From positions 16,826-80,825 of the forward strand of contig CAKTKC010000013.1 of NCBI GenBank assembly GCA_934569225.1: a stretch of 64,000 nt of DNA. The letters are read 5' to 3'. The notes beneath the pieces are model-generated. The model ran no database searches, was not told where the DNA came from, and saw nothing but the letters and a program-made list of their open reading frames with translations. The translations under genes were made by a program, and so were the position numbers. This stretch comes from an uncultured Oscillospiraceae bacterium. GTDB taxonomy: Bacteria; Bacillota; Clostridia; Oscillospirales; Oscillospiraceae. Shown here piece after piece: positions 32,490 through 41,537 of this stretch. Position 1 is the first letter of the stretch. Each line of letters opens with the position of its first letter.

Positions 32490-33446
32490 ATGTTAAGTAA
32501 TATCCTGAAAAAATTACTGTCTGTCATTCCTCTGCTGCTTATCATCAGCATCGTGCTGTTCATCCTGATCAATGCCCTTCCGGGCGATGCAACGATGAGC
32601 ATGATCGGTGAGACCGCAGACGAGGAATATGTCGCGCAGCTGCGCGAAAAAATGGGGCTGGACAAGCCGGTTGTGGCGCGGTATTTTTCCTGGTTGGCGG
32701 ATGTTCTGCGGGGGGATCTGGGCGAGAGCCTGGTTTCCTCGGAGACGGTCGCCCAGAAAATCAAAATGCGGCTTCCCATTACGCTGGAGATCACACTGGT
32801 TTCCATGCTGATCTCGGTGCTGATCGCACTGCCCTTCGGCGTATTGTCCGCTGTTAAGCGTGGAAGCGCCGTGGATACGGTTGGCAGCGTGGTTTCCATG
32901 CTGGGCGTGGCAATGCCTTCTTTCTGGCTGGGGTTGCTTCTGGTCATGTATTTTTCCGTGCAGAAGGGTCTGCTTCCTGCCTCCGGCTTTACATCCTTTT
33001 CCCAGGATCCCGTCAAGAATCTGCGGTGCATCATTCTGCCCTGCGTTTCCATCGGATTCGGGTTTGCCGCCACCGTTATGCGTCAGACCCGTTCGTCGCT
33101 GCTGGAGGTTTTGCAGCAGGACTATATCATGACCGCCCAGGCCAAGGGCCTTCGCAACCGCATTGTCATCTGGAAGCACGCGATGCGAAATGCCTTGATC
33201 CCCGTGCTGACCGTTACTGCCATGCAGATCGGTCGTCTGATCGGCGGCGCCGTGGTTACGGAGGCGGTCTTTGCAATCCCCGGCATGGGCAGCGCAATCG
33301 TTTCCGCCGTTCTGAACCGGGACTATCCCGTTGCGATGGGTATGATTATGGTGGTTGCGGCCATTGTCGTCCTGATCAATACCTTTGTAGACGTTTTGTA
33401 TATTCTGATTGACCCGCGCATCAGCGTCAGGCCGAAGAAAGGATAG
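32490..33446 (+). CDS. ABC transporter permease, DppB/OppB type
   Basis: First membrane subunit of the Dpp/Opp-type importer (318 aa, about six helices). The N-terminus is SVIPLLLIISIVLFILINALPGD, a classic DppB start. The EAA cytoplasmic loop is visible as QAKGLRNRIVIWKHAMRNALIPV near residue 215, with the ending VDVLYILIDPRI. AGAAGGAGAG precedes the ATG. It pairs with the next permease. Confidence 0.95.
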   Translation: MLSNILKKLLSVIPLLLIISIVLFILINALPGDATMSMIGETADEEYVAQLREKMGLDKPVVARYFSWLADVLRGDLGESLVSSETVAQKIKMRLPITLEITLVSMLISVLIALPFGVLSAVKRGSAVDTVGSVVSMLGVAMPSFWLGLLLVMYFSVQKGLLPASGFTSFSQDPVKNLRCIILPCVSIGFGFAATVMRQTRSSLLEVLQQDYIMTAQAKGLRNRIVIWKHAMRNALIPVLTVTAMQIGRLIGGAVVTEAVFAIPGMGSAIVSAVLNRDYPVAMGMIMVVAAIVVLINTFVDVLYILIDPRISVRPKKG

Positions 33447-33457
33447 AGGTGAGGTAC

Positions 33458-34303
33458 ATGAGCAACGGGAAGAAAACCCTCCGGAAGCTGCTGAAAAACA
33501 AGCTGGCCGTGCTGGGCATGGTGATCCTTGTGATTCTTGTAGTCATGGCGATTTTCGCGCCGCAGATATCCGGTACGGATGACCCCAACGAAATGGACTA
33601 TGCCAATATCTTTGTGAAGCCCTGCGCCGGGCATCCCTTCGGAACCGACGACCTTGGCCGCGACATGTGGGCGCGGGTGGTTTACGGAGCCAAATATACC
33701 ATCGTCGTGGGCATCTTTACCGTGGCGATCTCCATGGTTCTGGGGACGACGCTGGGTCTGCTCTCCGGCTACTACGGCGGCGCCGTCGACCGGGTGATCA
33801 CCGCCGCGATGGACGCCATCTGGTCTCTGCCCACCATGATCCTGGCGCTGGCCATCACGGCCGCCCTCGGCTCCGGTCTGCGCAACTGTATTATTGCCAT
33901 CGGTATTTGCTTTACACCGGCCTTTGCCCGGGTCGTCCGATCCATGGTCATGACGGTGCGGGAAATGGAATATGTGCAGTCCGCGAAGGCCATCGGGTTA
34001 AATGATTTTGAGATCATTGTCCGCTACGTTCTGCCCAACGTCACGCCGGTCATCATTGTGCAGGCATCGCTGAACGCAGCCCAGGCCATTATCTCCGAAG
34101 CGTCCCTGAGCTTCCTGGGATTGGGCATTCAGCCCCCCGACGCCAGCTGGGGTTATCTGCTGAAAACCGCCCAGCAATACATGGGACGGGCGCCATGGCT
34201 CAGTGTCATTCCCGGTCTGATGATCCTGATCGTCGTGCTGGCGCTGAACTTTGTCGGCGACGGCCTGCGTGACGCGCTGGATGTCCGGCTGAAGGCCGAC
34301 TGA
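33458..34303 (+). CDS. ABC transporter permease, DppC/OppC type
   Basis: Second membrane subunit (281 aa). It shows the N-terminal helix KLAVLGMVILVILVVMAIFAP, the HPFGTDDLGRDMWARVVYGA block specific for DppC-type proteins, the EAA loop SAKAIGLNDFEIIVRYVLPN and the ending FVGDGLRDALDVRL. The ATG at 33458 is preferred to a GTG three codons earlier that lies inside the GAGGTGAGG ribosome binding site. Confidence 0.95.
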   Translation: MSNGKKTLRKLLKNKLAVLGMVILVILVVMAIFAPQISGTDDPNEMDYANIFVKPCAGHPFGTDDLGRDMWARVVYGAKYTIVVGIFTVAISMVLGTTLGLLSGYYGGAVDRVITAAMDAIWSLPTMILALAITAALGSGLRNCIIAIGICFTPAFARVVRSMVMTVREMEYVQSAKAIGLNDFEIIVRYVLPNVTPVIIVQASLNAAQAIISEASLSFLGLGIQPPDASWGYLLKTAQQYMGRAPWLSVIPGLMILIVVLALNFVGDGLRDALDVRLKAD

Positions 34304-34316
34304 GGGGGGAAGGTCT

Positions 34317-35312
34317 ATGAAAGAGAAACTTCTGGAAGTTAAAAATTTAAGCGTTGCTTTCAAATACGACGGGAAATTCCTGCCCCAGACACGGGATGTC
34401 AGCTTTGACATTTACAAGGGGGAGATTCTCGGCCTGGTGGGCGAGTCCGGCTCCGGAAAGAGCGTTACCTCCAAGGTGCTCCTGCAATTGCTTCCCCCCA
34501 CCGGCAGCAAAATTCTCAGCGGTGAAGCGATTTTTGAGGGGGAGGATCTGGTTCGGTACCCCCGCAAGAAAATGTACAACATCCGCGGCAATAAGATTTC
34601 CATGATTTTTCAGGAGCCAATGACCAGCCTGAACCCCGTCTATACCTGCGGGAATCAGATTGAGGAAGCGATCATGCTCCACCAGAATCTGAGCAAGAAG
34701 GAAGCACGGAAAAAAGCCATCGAAATGATGGAATTTGTGGGCATCCCGCTTCCGGAAAGCCGGATCGACAACTATCCCCATGAGATGTCCGGCGGTATGC
34801 GCCAGCGTGTCATGATCGCAATGGCGCTGTCCTGCAACCCCAAGCTTCTGATTGCCGACGAGCCTACCACTGCTCTGGATCCCACGATCCAGGCGCAGAT
34901 CATGGATCTGCTGGTGCATTTGCAGCGAAAAACCGGCATGTCAGTGCTGTACATTTCCCATGACCTGGGCGTGATCGCCGAGATCTGCGACCGGGTAGCG
35001 GTCATGTACGCCGGAACGATTATGGAAATCGCAGATGTCCACGATCTGTTTTACGACCCCTGGCATCCCTACACCGTCGGTCTTCTGAATTCCATGCCCC
35101 GCATGGACAGCACCTCGGAGCGGCTGGAATGCATCGACGGAACGGTCCCCCATTTTTCGGACATGCCCGCCGGATGCCCCTTTGCGCCCCGGTGCAAATA
35201 CGCCACCGAGCAATGCCGCACCGGAGACCTTCCTCCTATGACGGTACACGGAACACACAGTGTACGCTGCTGGAATCACATGAATCGGAAGGAGGACACC
35301 GCCAATGGATGA
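34317..35312 (+). CDS. ABC transporter ATP-binding protein, DppD/OppD type
   Basis: ATPase subunit of 331 residues. It has Walker [11 protein letters not shown]-loop [12 protein letters not shown], signature [15 protein letters not shown], Walker [14 protein letters not shown] and the H-loop SHDLGV. The C-terminal oligopeptide-transporter extension with the cysteine cluster [15 protein letters not shown] may hold an Fe-S cluster, as in the family. Its end overlaps the next ATPase gene by eight bases. Confidence 0.95.
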   Translation: MKEKLLEVKNLSVAFKYDGKFLPQTRDVSFDIYKGEILGLVGESGSGKSVTSKVLLQLLPPTGSKILSGEAIFEGEDLVRYPRKKMYNIRGNKISMIFQEPMTSLNPVYTCGNQIEEAIMLHQNLSKKEARKKAIEMMEFVGIPLPESRIDNYPHEMSGGMRQRVMIAMALSCNPKLLIADEPTTALDPTIQAQIMDLLVHLQRKTGMSVLYISHDLGVIAEICDRVAVMYAGTIMEIADVHDLFYDPWHPYTVGLLNSMPRMDSTSERLECIDGTVPHFSDMPAGCPFAPRCKYATEQCRTGDLPPMTVHGTHSVRCWNHMNRKEDTANG

Positions 35313-36276
35313 GCTGCTTCGCGTAAACGATCTGAAAAAGTATTTTCCGGTGACCAAGGGCATCCTGAAAAAGGAAGTTGCCAGCGTAAAGGCCGTGGAC
35401 GGCGTCAGCTTCGTCATCCACGCGGGAGAAACCTTTGGCCTGGTAGGCGAGTCCGGCTGCGGAAAGACCACTGTCGGAAAAATGGTGCTCCGCCTTCTGG
35501 ATGCCACGGACGGCGAGATCCTGTTCGACGGCCGTGACCTGCGCAAGCTGAGCAAAAGCGAAATGCGGGAAATGCGCAAGGAAATTCAGATCATTTTCCA
35601 GGATCCCTACGGCTCGCTGAATCCCCGCATGACGGTATATGAGATCATCGCGGAGCCAATCAAAAAGCACAAGCTGGCATCTGGCGAGGAGGTCACCAAA
35701 CGTGTCGTTGATCTTCTGAACCGAGTCGGACTGAGCGAGCGGGAAATGCGGAAGTATCCTCATGAATTTTCCGGCGGACAGCGCCAGCGTATCTGCATTG
35801 CAAGAGCCCTGGCAGTCAATCCCCGCCTGATCGTCTGTGACGAGCCGGTTTCCGCGCTGGACGTGTCCGTTCAGTCCCAGATTCTGAACCTTCTGAAGGA
35901 TCTTCAGCATGACCTCGGCGTTGCCTATCTGTTCATTGCCCACGGTATGCCCGTCGTCCGGCATATGTCCGACCGCGTCGGCGTCATGTATCTGGGAAAG
36001 CTTGTGGAGGTCGCGGACTGCAACGAGCTGTTCTCCGATCCGCTGCATCCCTACAGCAAGGCGCTGATTTCGGCGATTCCCGTGGCCGACCCCGACCACA
36101 AGCCCCAGCGGATCGTTCTTGAAGGGGACGTTCCGAACCCCATCAACCTCAATCCGGGGTGCCGGTTCTATTCCCGGTGTCCTTCTGCGTGTGAACGGTG
36201 CAAGGTTGATCCGCCCCAGCTTCGGGAGGTTCACCCCGGACACTATGTCGCCTGCCATTTTGCTGAAAAGGAATAG
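35305..36276 (+). CDS. ABC transporter ATP-binding protein, DppF/OppF type
   Basis: Second ATPase subunit (323 aa). It has Walker [14 protein letters not shown]-loop [16 protein letters not shown], signature [15 protein letters not shown] and Walker [14 protein letters not shown]. In place of the canonical SHDL H-loop it reads [12 protein letters not shown], keeping the histidine but not the following Asp-Leu. The C-terminal extension has the [15 protein letters not shown] cysteine cluster. It is the last gene of the importer operon before a strong terminator. Confidence 0.94.
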   Translation: MDELLRVNDLKKYFPVTKGILKKEVASVKAVDGVSFVIHAGETFGLVGESGCGKTTVGKMVLRLLDATDGEILFDGRDLRKLSKSEMREMRKEIQIIFQDPYGSLNPRMTVYEIIAEPIKKHKLASGEEVTKRVVDLLNRVGLSEREMRKYPHEFSGGQRQRICIARALAVNPRLIVCDEPVSALDVSVQSQILNLLKDLQHDLGVAYLFIAHGMPVVRHMSDRVGVMYLGKLVEVADCNELFSDPLHPYSKALISAIPVADPDHKPQRIVLEGDVPNPINLNPGCRFYSRCPSACERCKVDPPQLREVHPGHYVACHFAEKE

Positions 36277-36322
36277 TATGCTCTCCCCACAATTGTGAAG
36301 GAACTATCATAAGCCAAACAAC

Positions 36323-36364
36323 AACTCTCCGGAAAGGGCGATACCTGCCCCTTCCGGAGAGTTC
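36323..36364. terminator. Bidirectional terminator
   Basis: AACTCTCCGGAA pairs with TTCCGGAGAGTT (36323-36364), followed by CCTTTAT; it lies between the convergent transporter operon and the IclR-type gene. Confidence 0.88.
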
Positions 36365-36387
36365 CTTTATGTAAAAACGATTGTTTA

Positions 36388-37155
36388 TCAGATCAGATCC
36401 CGTTCAAACCGCAGCCGACGGTTGATCTCCCTTGCACCAGCCAACAAAATCTTTTCGATTTGAAGCCGTTCCTCCTCCGTCGGAGCCGATTCCTGTCGGA
36501 CATGCAGGCCGACTGCACAGTTCCCAAGGCGCGGCACGCGAAGGCTGATCCCGTAGAAGGAATCGTATTGCTGATTATTGTCTTCAATGCACACGATTTT
36601 CTGGTTGGCAAGGGTCCTGAGCTCCTTTTCCAGTGCAGCCAGAGAGTTGATGCCGGGCCAGTCCTCCTCTTTTGGCAGGCCGATCTTCTGCACCAGATTG
36701 TTAAGCTCCGTGCGGCTCATCGTGGACAGCATGGCTCTGCCCGTGGCGGAATTGTAAAGGTTTCCCCGGAACAGCTCACCCCGTTCATGAAGCTGGTTCT
36801 TGCTGTCCTCTGCGTAGCTGATGACGAATTTTTCGCCGTCCACAAGGATTGCCAGCAGTGCGGTATGCCCCGTCCTTTTCTGGATCCATTTCAGCGCCGG
36901 CGTGCAGGTTTCCACCAGCTCTTTATGGAACGCTTTGTACCGCGTCAGATAGTAGGCATAGGCGCCGAGTACATAGCCGGAGGAGCGGGACACCTGAGAC
37001 AGAAAACCCTTTTCGCACAGCGTCTGAACCAGATGGGCGCAGGTACTGACGTGAATACCTGTCTTTTTCGAAATGGTTCCCAGCGTAACCGGCTCCCCGC
37101 GCATATCGGAGACAGTCACCAGAATATTTAACGCCCGATCGACGGACTGAATCAT
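36388..37155 (-). CDS. IclR-family transcriptional regulator
   Basis: A 255-residue regulator with an N-terminal winged helix-turn-helix (SVDRALNILVTVSD, TLGTISKKTGIHVSTCAHLV) and a C-terminal GAF-like effector domain (GELFRGNLYNSATGRAMLST, ALEKELRTLANQKIV, CAVGLHVRQ). IclR proteins often control aromatic or sugar-acid catabolism and sense pathway intermediates. The start at 37155 has GAGGTGA seven bases upstream. It lies 25 bases after an AraC-type gene and is probably co-transcribed with it. It is a candidate for binding the 21-bp palindrome at 29213-29233. Confidence 0.92.
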   Translation of the reverse strand: MIQSVDRALNILVTVSDMRGEPVTLGTISKKTGIHVSTCAHLVQTLCEKGFLSQVSRSSGYVLGAYAYYLTRYKAFHKELVETCTPALKWIQKRTGHTALLAILVDGEKFVISYAEDSKNQLHERGELFRGNLYNSATGRAMLSTMSRTELNNLVQKIGLPKEEDWPGINSLAALEKELRTLANQKIVCIEDNNQQYDSFYGISLRVPRLGNCAVGLHVRQESAPTEEERLQIEKILLAGAREINRRLRFERDLI

Positions 37156-37180
37156 GAATTCATCACCTCATGCAATATCC

Positions 37181-38062
37181 TTAATTCTTGCGATAGGTCG
37201 AGGGAGATACGCCGGTTATCTTTTTGAAGGCCTTATAGAAATTGGTCGTATTATTGAATCCGCTTTGCAGTGCGATGCTGTAAATGGAATCATTCCCGGA
37301 AATCAGGAGCTTCTGCGCCAGGTCTATCCGCTTGGAAATGATATAGTCCCAGGCTGAAAAGCCATTCAGCTCCTTAAACAGCTGGGAAAAATAGGAGTTG
37401 CTCATGTTGGCCACGGAGGAAAGGGTTTTTAAGGTCAGCTCATCTGTAATATGCTGGTCAATATAGTCCATCACCCGCTGGATGCGGCCAATATTTTCGC
37501 TGGTTATGTTCATGTTCGCTTCCAATGTACCCGGCATATCCAGCTTGCTCTGGCGAATGATCAGAATCAGGACCGCGATCAGGTAGGATTTGATCATCAA
37601 GCCGTAGTCCTCAGTCTGCGTCTCAAATTCTTCGTGGATTTTCTCCAGCAGATCCCGGATCTGATTGGTCGTTTCCGAGCCGCGTTCCAGCCGGTTTTCA
37701 AACTGCATATTTTTGGCAGAAAAAACCTGAACGTATTTGGCATCAAAAGCGTCATTGCTGTGCGACCAGAAGAAATCCGGGAAGAAATGAAAGCCCATGG
37801 AAATAATATCCTTGTCCCCCGAGATTTCCGTGACGTAATGCTGCTCATTGCTTCTGAAAATAAAAATATCTCCTGGTTCTATGGAATATTGTTTGTCCTT
37901 GAGGGTAAATGTTCCATGGCAGTCTTTGAAGTAGCCGAATTCGATTGCAGGGTGCGAATGCGCAATATACGGCCGTTTTCCGGCCGAAACACAGTTCTGA
38001 TACCAGCGCGCATGGAAAGCCTGCTTTCCCGGGGCGGATAGAATCGCTTCTTTGAACGTCAT
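37181..38062 (-). CDS. AraC-family transcriptional regulator
   Basis: A 293-residue regulator with a cupin sensor domain (AHSHPAIEFGYFKDCHG, IEPGDIFIFRSNEQHYV) and a C-terminal AraC DNA-binding domain (LKTLSSVANMSNSYFSQLFK, SIYSIALQSGFNNTTNFYKAFKK in part). The HTH is similar in design to that of the AraC protein at 26320. The start at 38062 follows AAGGAG at eight bases; a frame extension to 38092 lacks support. It is upstream of and probably in one operon with the IclR gene, and divergent from a malic-enzyme fragment. Confidence 0.92.
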   Translation of the reverse strand: MTFKEAILSAPGKQAFHARWYQNCVSAGKRPYIAHSHPAIEFGYFKDCHGTFTLKDKQYSIEPGDIFIFRSNEQHYVTEISGDKDIISMGFHFFPDFFWSHSNDAFDAKYVQVFSAKNMQFENRLERGSETTNQIRDLLEKIHEEFETQTEDYGLMIKSYLIAVLILIIRQSKLDMPGTLEANMNITSENIGRIQRVMDYIDQHITDELTLKTLSSVANMSNSYFSQLFKELNGFSAWDYIISKRIDLAQKLLISGNDSIYSIALQSGFNNTTNFYKAFKKITGVSPSTYRKN

Positions 38063-38171
38063 AGTCTTCGCTCCTTCCTTTCCTATTATCATATCACATA
38101 ATTACATAATTTGCAAAAAAATGTAATATAGTTTGTACATTTCCCTAAATAGTTGCTTGTACAGTACGCGC

Positions 38172-38187
38172 GAATCGTATACGATTC
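38172..38187. promoter_or_regulatory. 16-bp perfect palindrome upstream of the malic-enzyme fragment
   Basis: GAATCGTATACGATTC is perfectly self-complementary and lies in the divergent region between the AraC gene and the malic-enzyme fragment. It is an operator candidate with unknown binder. Confidence 0.45.
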
Positions 38188-38244
38188 CCGTAGCGCCGAG
38201 AATTTCAGAAAATGCCCGGCTCGGCAATCATTAAGGAGGAAATT

Positions 38245-38409
38245 ATGGATTACGCAAAAGAGTCCCTGCGGCTTCACAAGGAGTGGGGCGGCAAGATCAA
38301 GGTCATCTGCAAGGTGCCCTACAAGACCAGGGACGACCTGTCCCTGACCTACACCCCCGGCGTTGCCCAGCCCTGCCTGGAGATTCAGAAGGACATCGAC
38401 AAGTCCTAA
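38245..38409 (+). pseudogene. Truncated malic enzyme (N-terminal 54 residues only)
   Basis: The frame begins at an ATG with a perfect TTAAGGAGG and encodes MDYAKESLRLHKEWGGKIKV, then SLTYTPGVAQPCLEIQKD. This is the conserved start of NAD(P)-dependent malic enzymes (decarboxylating malate to pyruvate), normally about 390-400 aa. It stops at codon 55 (TAA), just where DVNKSYEYT-like sequence should continue, and no further malic-enzyme sequence follows in any frame that I can see. The 5' signals are intact, so it looks like a recent truncation or a partial duplicate left by rearrangement. Confidence 0.8.
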
Positions 38410-38689
38410 TCTCGGGGGAAATATTATTTTGCGAATTGTCCACGATATAATGAGTTAAACTTAGCGCAGTCTATTGTTAAACGCTAAGTGGAATTTGGAG
38501 AGCTTTTCTCGACGATGAAAATGCCGAGGCTGTGGGTGCTTTGATGTTTTCCGAAGATATACGGTGGGGAATCAGCGGCTGGTTATGGTGAAGGATGTTT
38601 TTAGGGGCTGCGCCGCTGAAACAGCGGCTTTGAAAAACGGTTTATATCCGTTTCAGTAACATCTAGTATCAGAACAGATAAATACAAAT
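38410..38689. other. Gene-free region after the malic-enzyme fragment
   Basis: No coding sequence is supported in these 280 bases. An inverted repeat CTTAGCG...CGCTAAG (about 38461-38489) and AT-rich sequence are visible. The region may be the scar of the event that removed the rest of the malic-enzyme gene. Confidence 0.5.
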
Positions 38690-38728
38690 AGCGCCCCGAA
38701 GTGCGGTCATCCCGCGTTTCGGGGCGCT
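38690..38728 (-). terminator. Terminator of the alpha-glucoside operon
   Basis: AGCGCCCCGAA pairs with TTCGGGGCGCT (38690-38728), 12 bases after the pgmB stop; the minus strand continues ATTTGTATTT. Confidence 0.8.
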
Positions 38729-38740
38729 GCTGTTTTGGAA

Positions 38741-39376
38741 TTACAGCTTTAGCAGGTCGCTGAAGGTATTCAGCGGGTAAGTCGCAAGACCACTCTTGGC
38801 CGCGGAGCCGATGCCCGCGCTGTGGAAGCCGCCGGCAGCCGCTGCCTGAACGCCGGCCAGGGCGTCCTCCACCACCAGGCACTGCTCGGGGGGCAGATTC
38901 AGCATCTGCGCCGCCATGGTAAAGACCTCAGGATCAGGCTTGGAGTGGGTGATGTTGTTGCCGTCAGACACGGCGTCGAAGTATCCGCCCAGACCGATGC
39001 GCTCCAGAATCAGGGGCGCGTTCTTGCTGGAAGAACCGATGGCCAGCTTGATTCCCCGGGCGCGCAGGGCGTTCAGGGTGTCCCGAACCTCGTCGGACAG
39101 GTCGGCGGGGGTCATGAATTGCAGGGACGCCCGGTAGAGGTCGTTCTTCTTCTCCGCCAGACGCACCTTGTCCTCGCCGGAAAGGGCGGGGCCGTGGTAC
39201 TCCTCCAGCACGATCTCCAGACTGGCCATCCGTGAAACGCCCCGCAGACGGTCGTTCTTTGCCTCGTCGAAGGGAATGCCCAGAGAATCGGCCAGCGCCT
39301 TCCAGGCCAGGAAGTGGTAGTGGTCGGTGAAGCAAATCACACCGTCCAAGTCGAAAATAACTGCTTTGTAGTTCAT
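38741..39376 (-). CDS. pgmB: Beta-phosphoglucomutase
   Basis: HAD-superfamily enzyme (211 aa) that converts beta-glucose-1-phosphate, the product of inverting GH65 phosphorylases, to glucose-6-phosphate. The catalytic motif FDLDGVICFTDHYHFLAWK (Asp 9, Asp 11) with the beta-PGM-specific histidine is present. Also visible are SRMASLEIVLEEY, GSSSKNAPLIL and SKPDPEVFTMAAQML with EDALAGVQAA. Its ATG overlaps the stop of the GH65 gene upstream (ATGA), so production is coupled. It is the last gene of the operon. Confidence 0.95.
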   Translation of the reverse strand: MNYKAVIFDLDGVICFTDHYHFLAWKALADSLGIPFDEAKNDRLRGVSRMASLEIVLEEYHGPALSGEDKVRLAEKKNDLYRASLQFMTPADLSDEVRDTLNALRARGIKLAIGSSSKNAPLILERIGLGGYFDAVSDGNNITHSKPDPEVFTMAAQMLNLPPEQCLVVEDALAGVQAAAAGGFHSAGIGSAAKSGLATYPLNTFSDLLKL

Positions 39377-41535
39377 AATGTCGTAATTTCTCCTTTTTCC
39401 TGGGTCAGTTCCGCGCGGTACCATTTGCCCTTTACGCAGAACCGGAACGAAACGCGCTCCCAGCCTTCCGGGAGGCAGGGGCTTACCTTTGCGCCGTCCT
39501 CCGTCACTTCCAGACCGGCGAAGCCCTGTGCCAGCACCTTCCATGCGCCGCCAGCGGCCGCGGGATGGGTGCCGACGATGTACACGAGCCCCGCCCACTG
39601 CTTGCCGCCGCCGTCCCAGTCCGCCTTGGCGGATTTCAGGAAGAAGGGGTAAGCGCTCACGGCGTCGCCGCACCGGCAGGCGAGCAATGCGTACATGCAG
39701 GCGCTCAGAGATGAGCCATGCTCCGTCCGGGGGCAGTAGTAGTCCCAGTTGGCTTTCAGGACGTCTTGGGGATAGTCATTGTGGAAGAACTCCAGCATGG
39801 TCACCACATCTGCCTGCTTGATGACCTGGGTGTGGGAGGCCACGCCGTATGCGCCGCCCCAGTACTCTCTGGGGTCGAGAAGACGGCTACGCACGGTGTC
39901 GACGGAGGTATCCTCTAAGTCAAAGTAGCCGTCAAACTGCTCGATGACGCCGTCACCGTTGGGAGACGGGACGTACAGCTGGCGGGAAGCCGCCTCCAGC
40001 TTGGGCAGAAGCTCCTCGGCACCGGTCTGGGCGCAGAATGTCCGGTAGGCGTCCGGGTCGGCTTCCTTCAGGAGCTTTGCTGCCTGACATGCCCAGAAAA
40101 TGGTCGCCTGGGCCATTTTGTTGGTGTAGGCATTGTTGTTCACCCGCTCGTGGTACTCGTCCGGGCCGATGACGTCGTGGATCTCCCACCGGTCGGAGGT
40201 GGCGTGTTTCAGAAGCAGGGAATAGTAGAACCGGGCGCATTCCAGTATGGTGCGGGCGCCGCCCTCAGCCAGCAGCGCGGTGTCCCCGGTGACGGCGACG
40301 TACTGCATGATGGCTCTGGCCACGGCGGAGGAAATATGCACCTGCTTGTCCTTGAAAAAGGTGCGCATGGGTCTTCCGGTGAACACGTCGGTGACGTTGT
40401 AATCCGAGCAGCCGTCGTAGCCGCCCTCCTGGCTTTCCCAGGCGTAGAACGCACCCTCCCAGCCGTAGCTCTTGGCCTTTTCCAGAGCGCCGGGCAGGGT
40501 CTCGATGCGGTAGCGCACCATGGAACGGGCGACCTCCGGTTGGGTGTAGAGGAAGTAGTCCAGAATGAACATCTCGCTGTCCCAGAAGATGGCACCCTTG
40601 TAGGTCTGTCCGGACAGACCCCGGGCAGGGATGGACAGATCGTCCCGGTGTCTGGGGGCAATGGAATTCAGATGGTAGAGGGAGTAGTTGAGGGTGTCTC
40701 TCGCAATGTCGTCGCCGGTCAGCTCCACCTCGCCCACAGACCAGATGTTTTCCCAGTTGTCCGTGTGGGTACGGAGCAGAGCGTCAAAGTTGGCCGTTTT
40801 CAGCGCTTCCTCCACGGCGGCAAGGGGGGTTGGGCAGTCCAGCGTGGTGTAGACGGCGCTGACGCTGATGAGGGTGAGGGATTCCCCGGCTTTCAGCACG
40901 GCGCGGCAGCGGAAGCCGCTGGCTCTCTCCGGGATGGCCTGACCGCCCACCGCTATGCAGCGTCGGCCAACGGCTACCTTATCCTTGCCGTTCTGGACGT
41001 CCGCAAGGCAGAATACGGTGTCGCCGGTGATGTGATAGTCGAAGGCATTGTAGTGGGGGCCGTAGATTTCCCAGATGTTTTTGTCGATGTCCGCTGTGAC
41101 CTCTACGGTCATGGGGGCGGATACGGTGACGGTGTACCGGGAGAGGATCAGGTGGTACTGCCCCATGTGGGCGGCGCAGCTGCTTTCCACGGTGACGGTT
41201 CCGGCAGACGCCTGCCAGGTGGTTTTCCGGGAGGCAATGCCATGGCGGTAGTCAAGGCTCTGGGTGTGGCTGAGAGGTTCCTTCTCCGGCAGGGCGAACA
41301 CGTCACCGTCCACCGAAAGCACCGTGTGCAGCGGGTTAGGGGCGTTCAGGGGTTCCCGCCAGCCGTCGCCTACCCGGTCGTAAATGCCCGCCAGGTTGAC
41401 CGCCGCCAGCTGCTTCTTTCCGTGCTCGTCCAGCGTGCCGCGAATGCCCAGATACCCGTTGCCTACCAGGAAACGGTTGCCGTTATCGGCAGCCGCTTCC
41501 GGGGAAAAATTGTGTCGTTCAATCGTCCAGGCCAT
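39373..41535 (-). CDS. Glycoside hydrolase family 65 phosphorylase (alpha-glucobiose phosphorylase)
   Basis: A 720-residue GH65 protein, probably an inverting phosphorylase that splits maltose, kojibiose, nigerose or trehalose into beta-glucose-1-phosphate and glucose. An N-terminal beta-sandwich (about 1-260) precedes the (alpha/alpha)6 barrel. The barrel contains FWDSEMFILDYFLY, the general acid Glu 460 in HDVIGPDEYHERVNNNAYTN and a phosphate-site-like HGSSLSACMYALLA. The start at 41535 follows GGGAGGC. It overlaps pgmB and lies two bases after a second GH65 gene. Which disaccharide is used cannot be fixed by eye. Confidence 0.92.
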   Translation of the reverse strand: MAWTIERHNFSPEAAADNGNRFLVGNGYLGIRGTLDEHGKKQLAAVNLAGIYDRVGDGWREPLNAPNPLHTVLSVDGDVFALPEKEPLSHTQSLDYRHGIASRKTTWQASAGTVTVESSCAAHMGQYHLILSRYTVTVSAPMTVEVTADIDKNIWEIYGPHYNAFDYHITGDTVFCLADVQNGKDKVAVGRRCIAVGGQAIPERASGFRCRAVLKAGESLTLISVSAVYTTLDCPTPLAAVEEALKTANFDALLRTHTDNWENIWSVGEVELTGDDIARDTLNYSLYHLNSIAPRHRDDLSIPARGLSGQTYKGAIFWDSEMFILDYFLYTQPEVARSMVRYRIETLPGALEKAKSYGWEGAFYAWESQEGGYDGCSDYNVTDVFTGRPMRTFFKDKQVHISSAVARAIMQYVAVTGDTALLAEGGARTILECARFYYSLLLKHATSDRWEIHDVIGPDEYHERVNNNAYTNKMAQATIFWACQAAKLLKEADPDAYRTFCAQTGAEELLPKLEAASRQLYVPSPNGDGVIEQFDGYFDLEDTSVDTVRSRLLDPREYWGGAYGVASHTQVIKQADVVTMLEFFHNDYPQDVLKANWDYYCPRTEHGSSLSACMYALLACRCGDAVSAYPFFLKSAKADWDGGGKQWAGLVYIVGTHPAAAGGAWKVLAQGFAGLEVTEDGAKVSPCLPEGWERVSFRFCVKGKWYRAELTQEKGEITTL

Positions 41536-41537
41536 TG

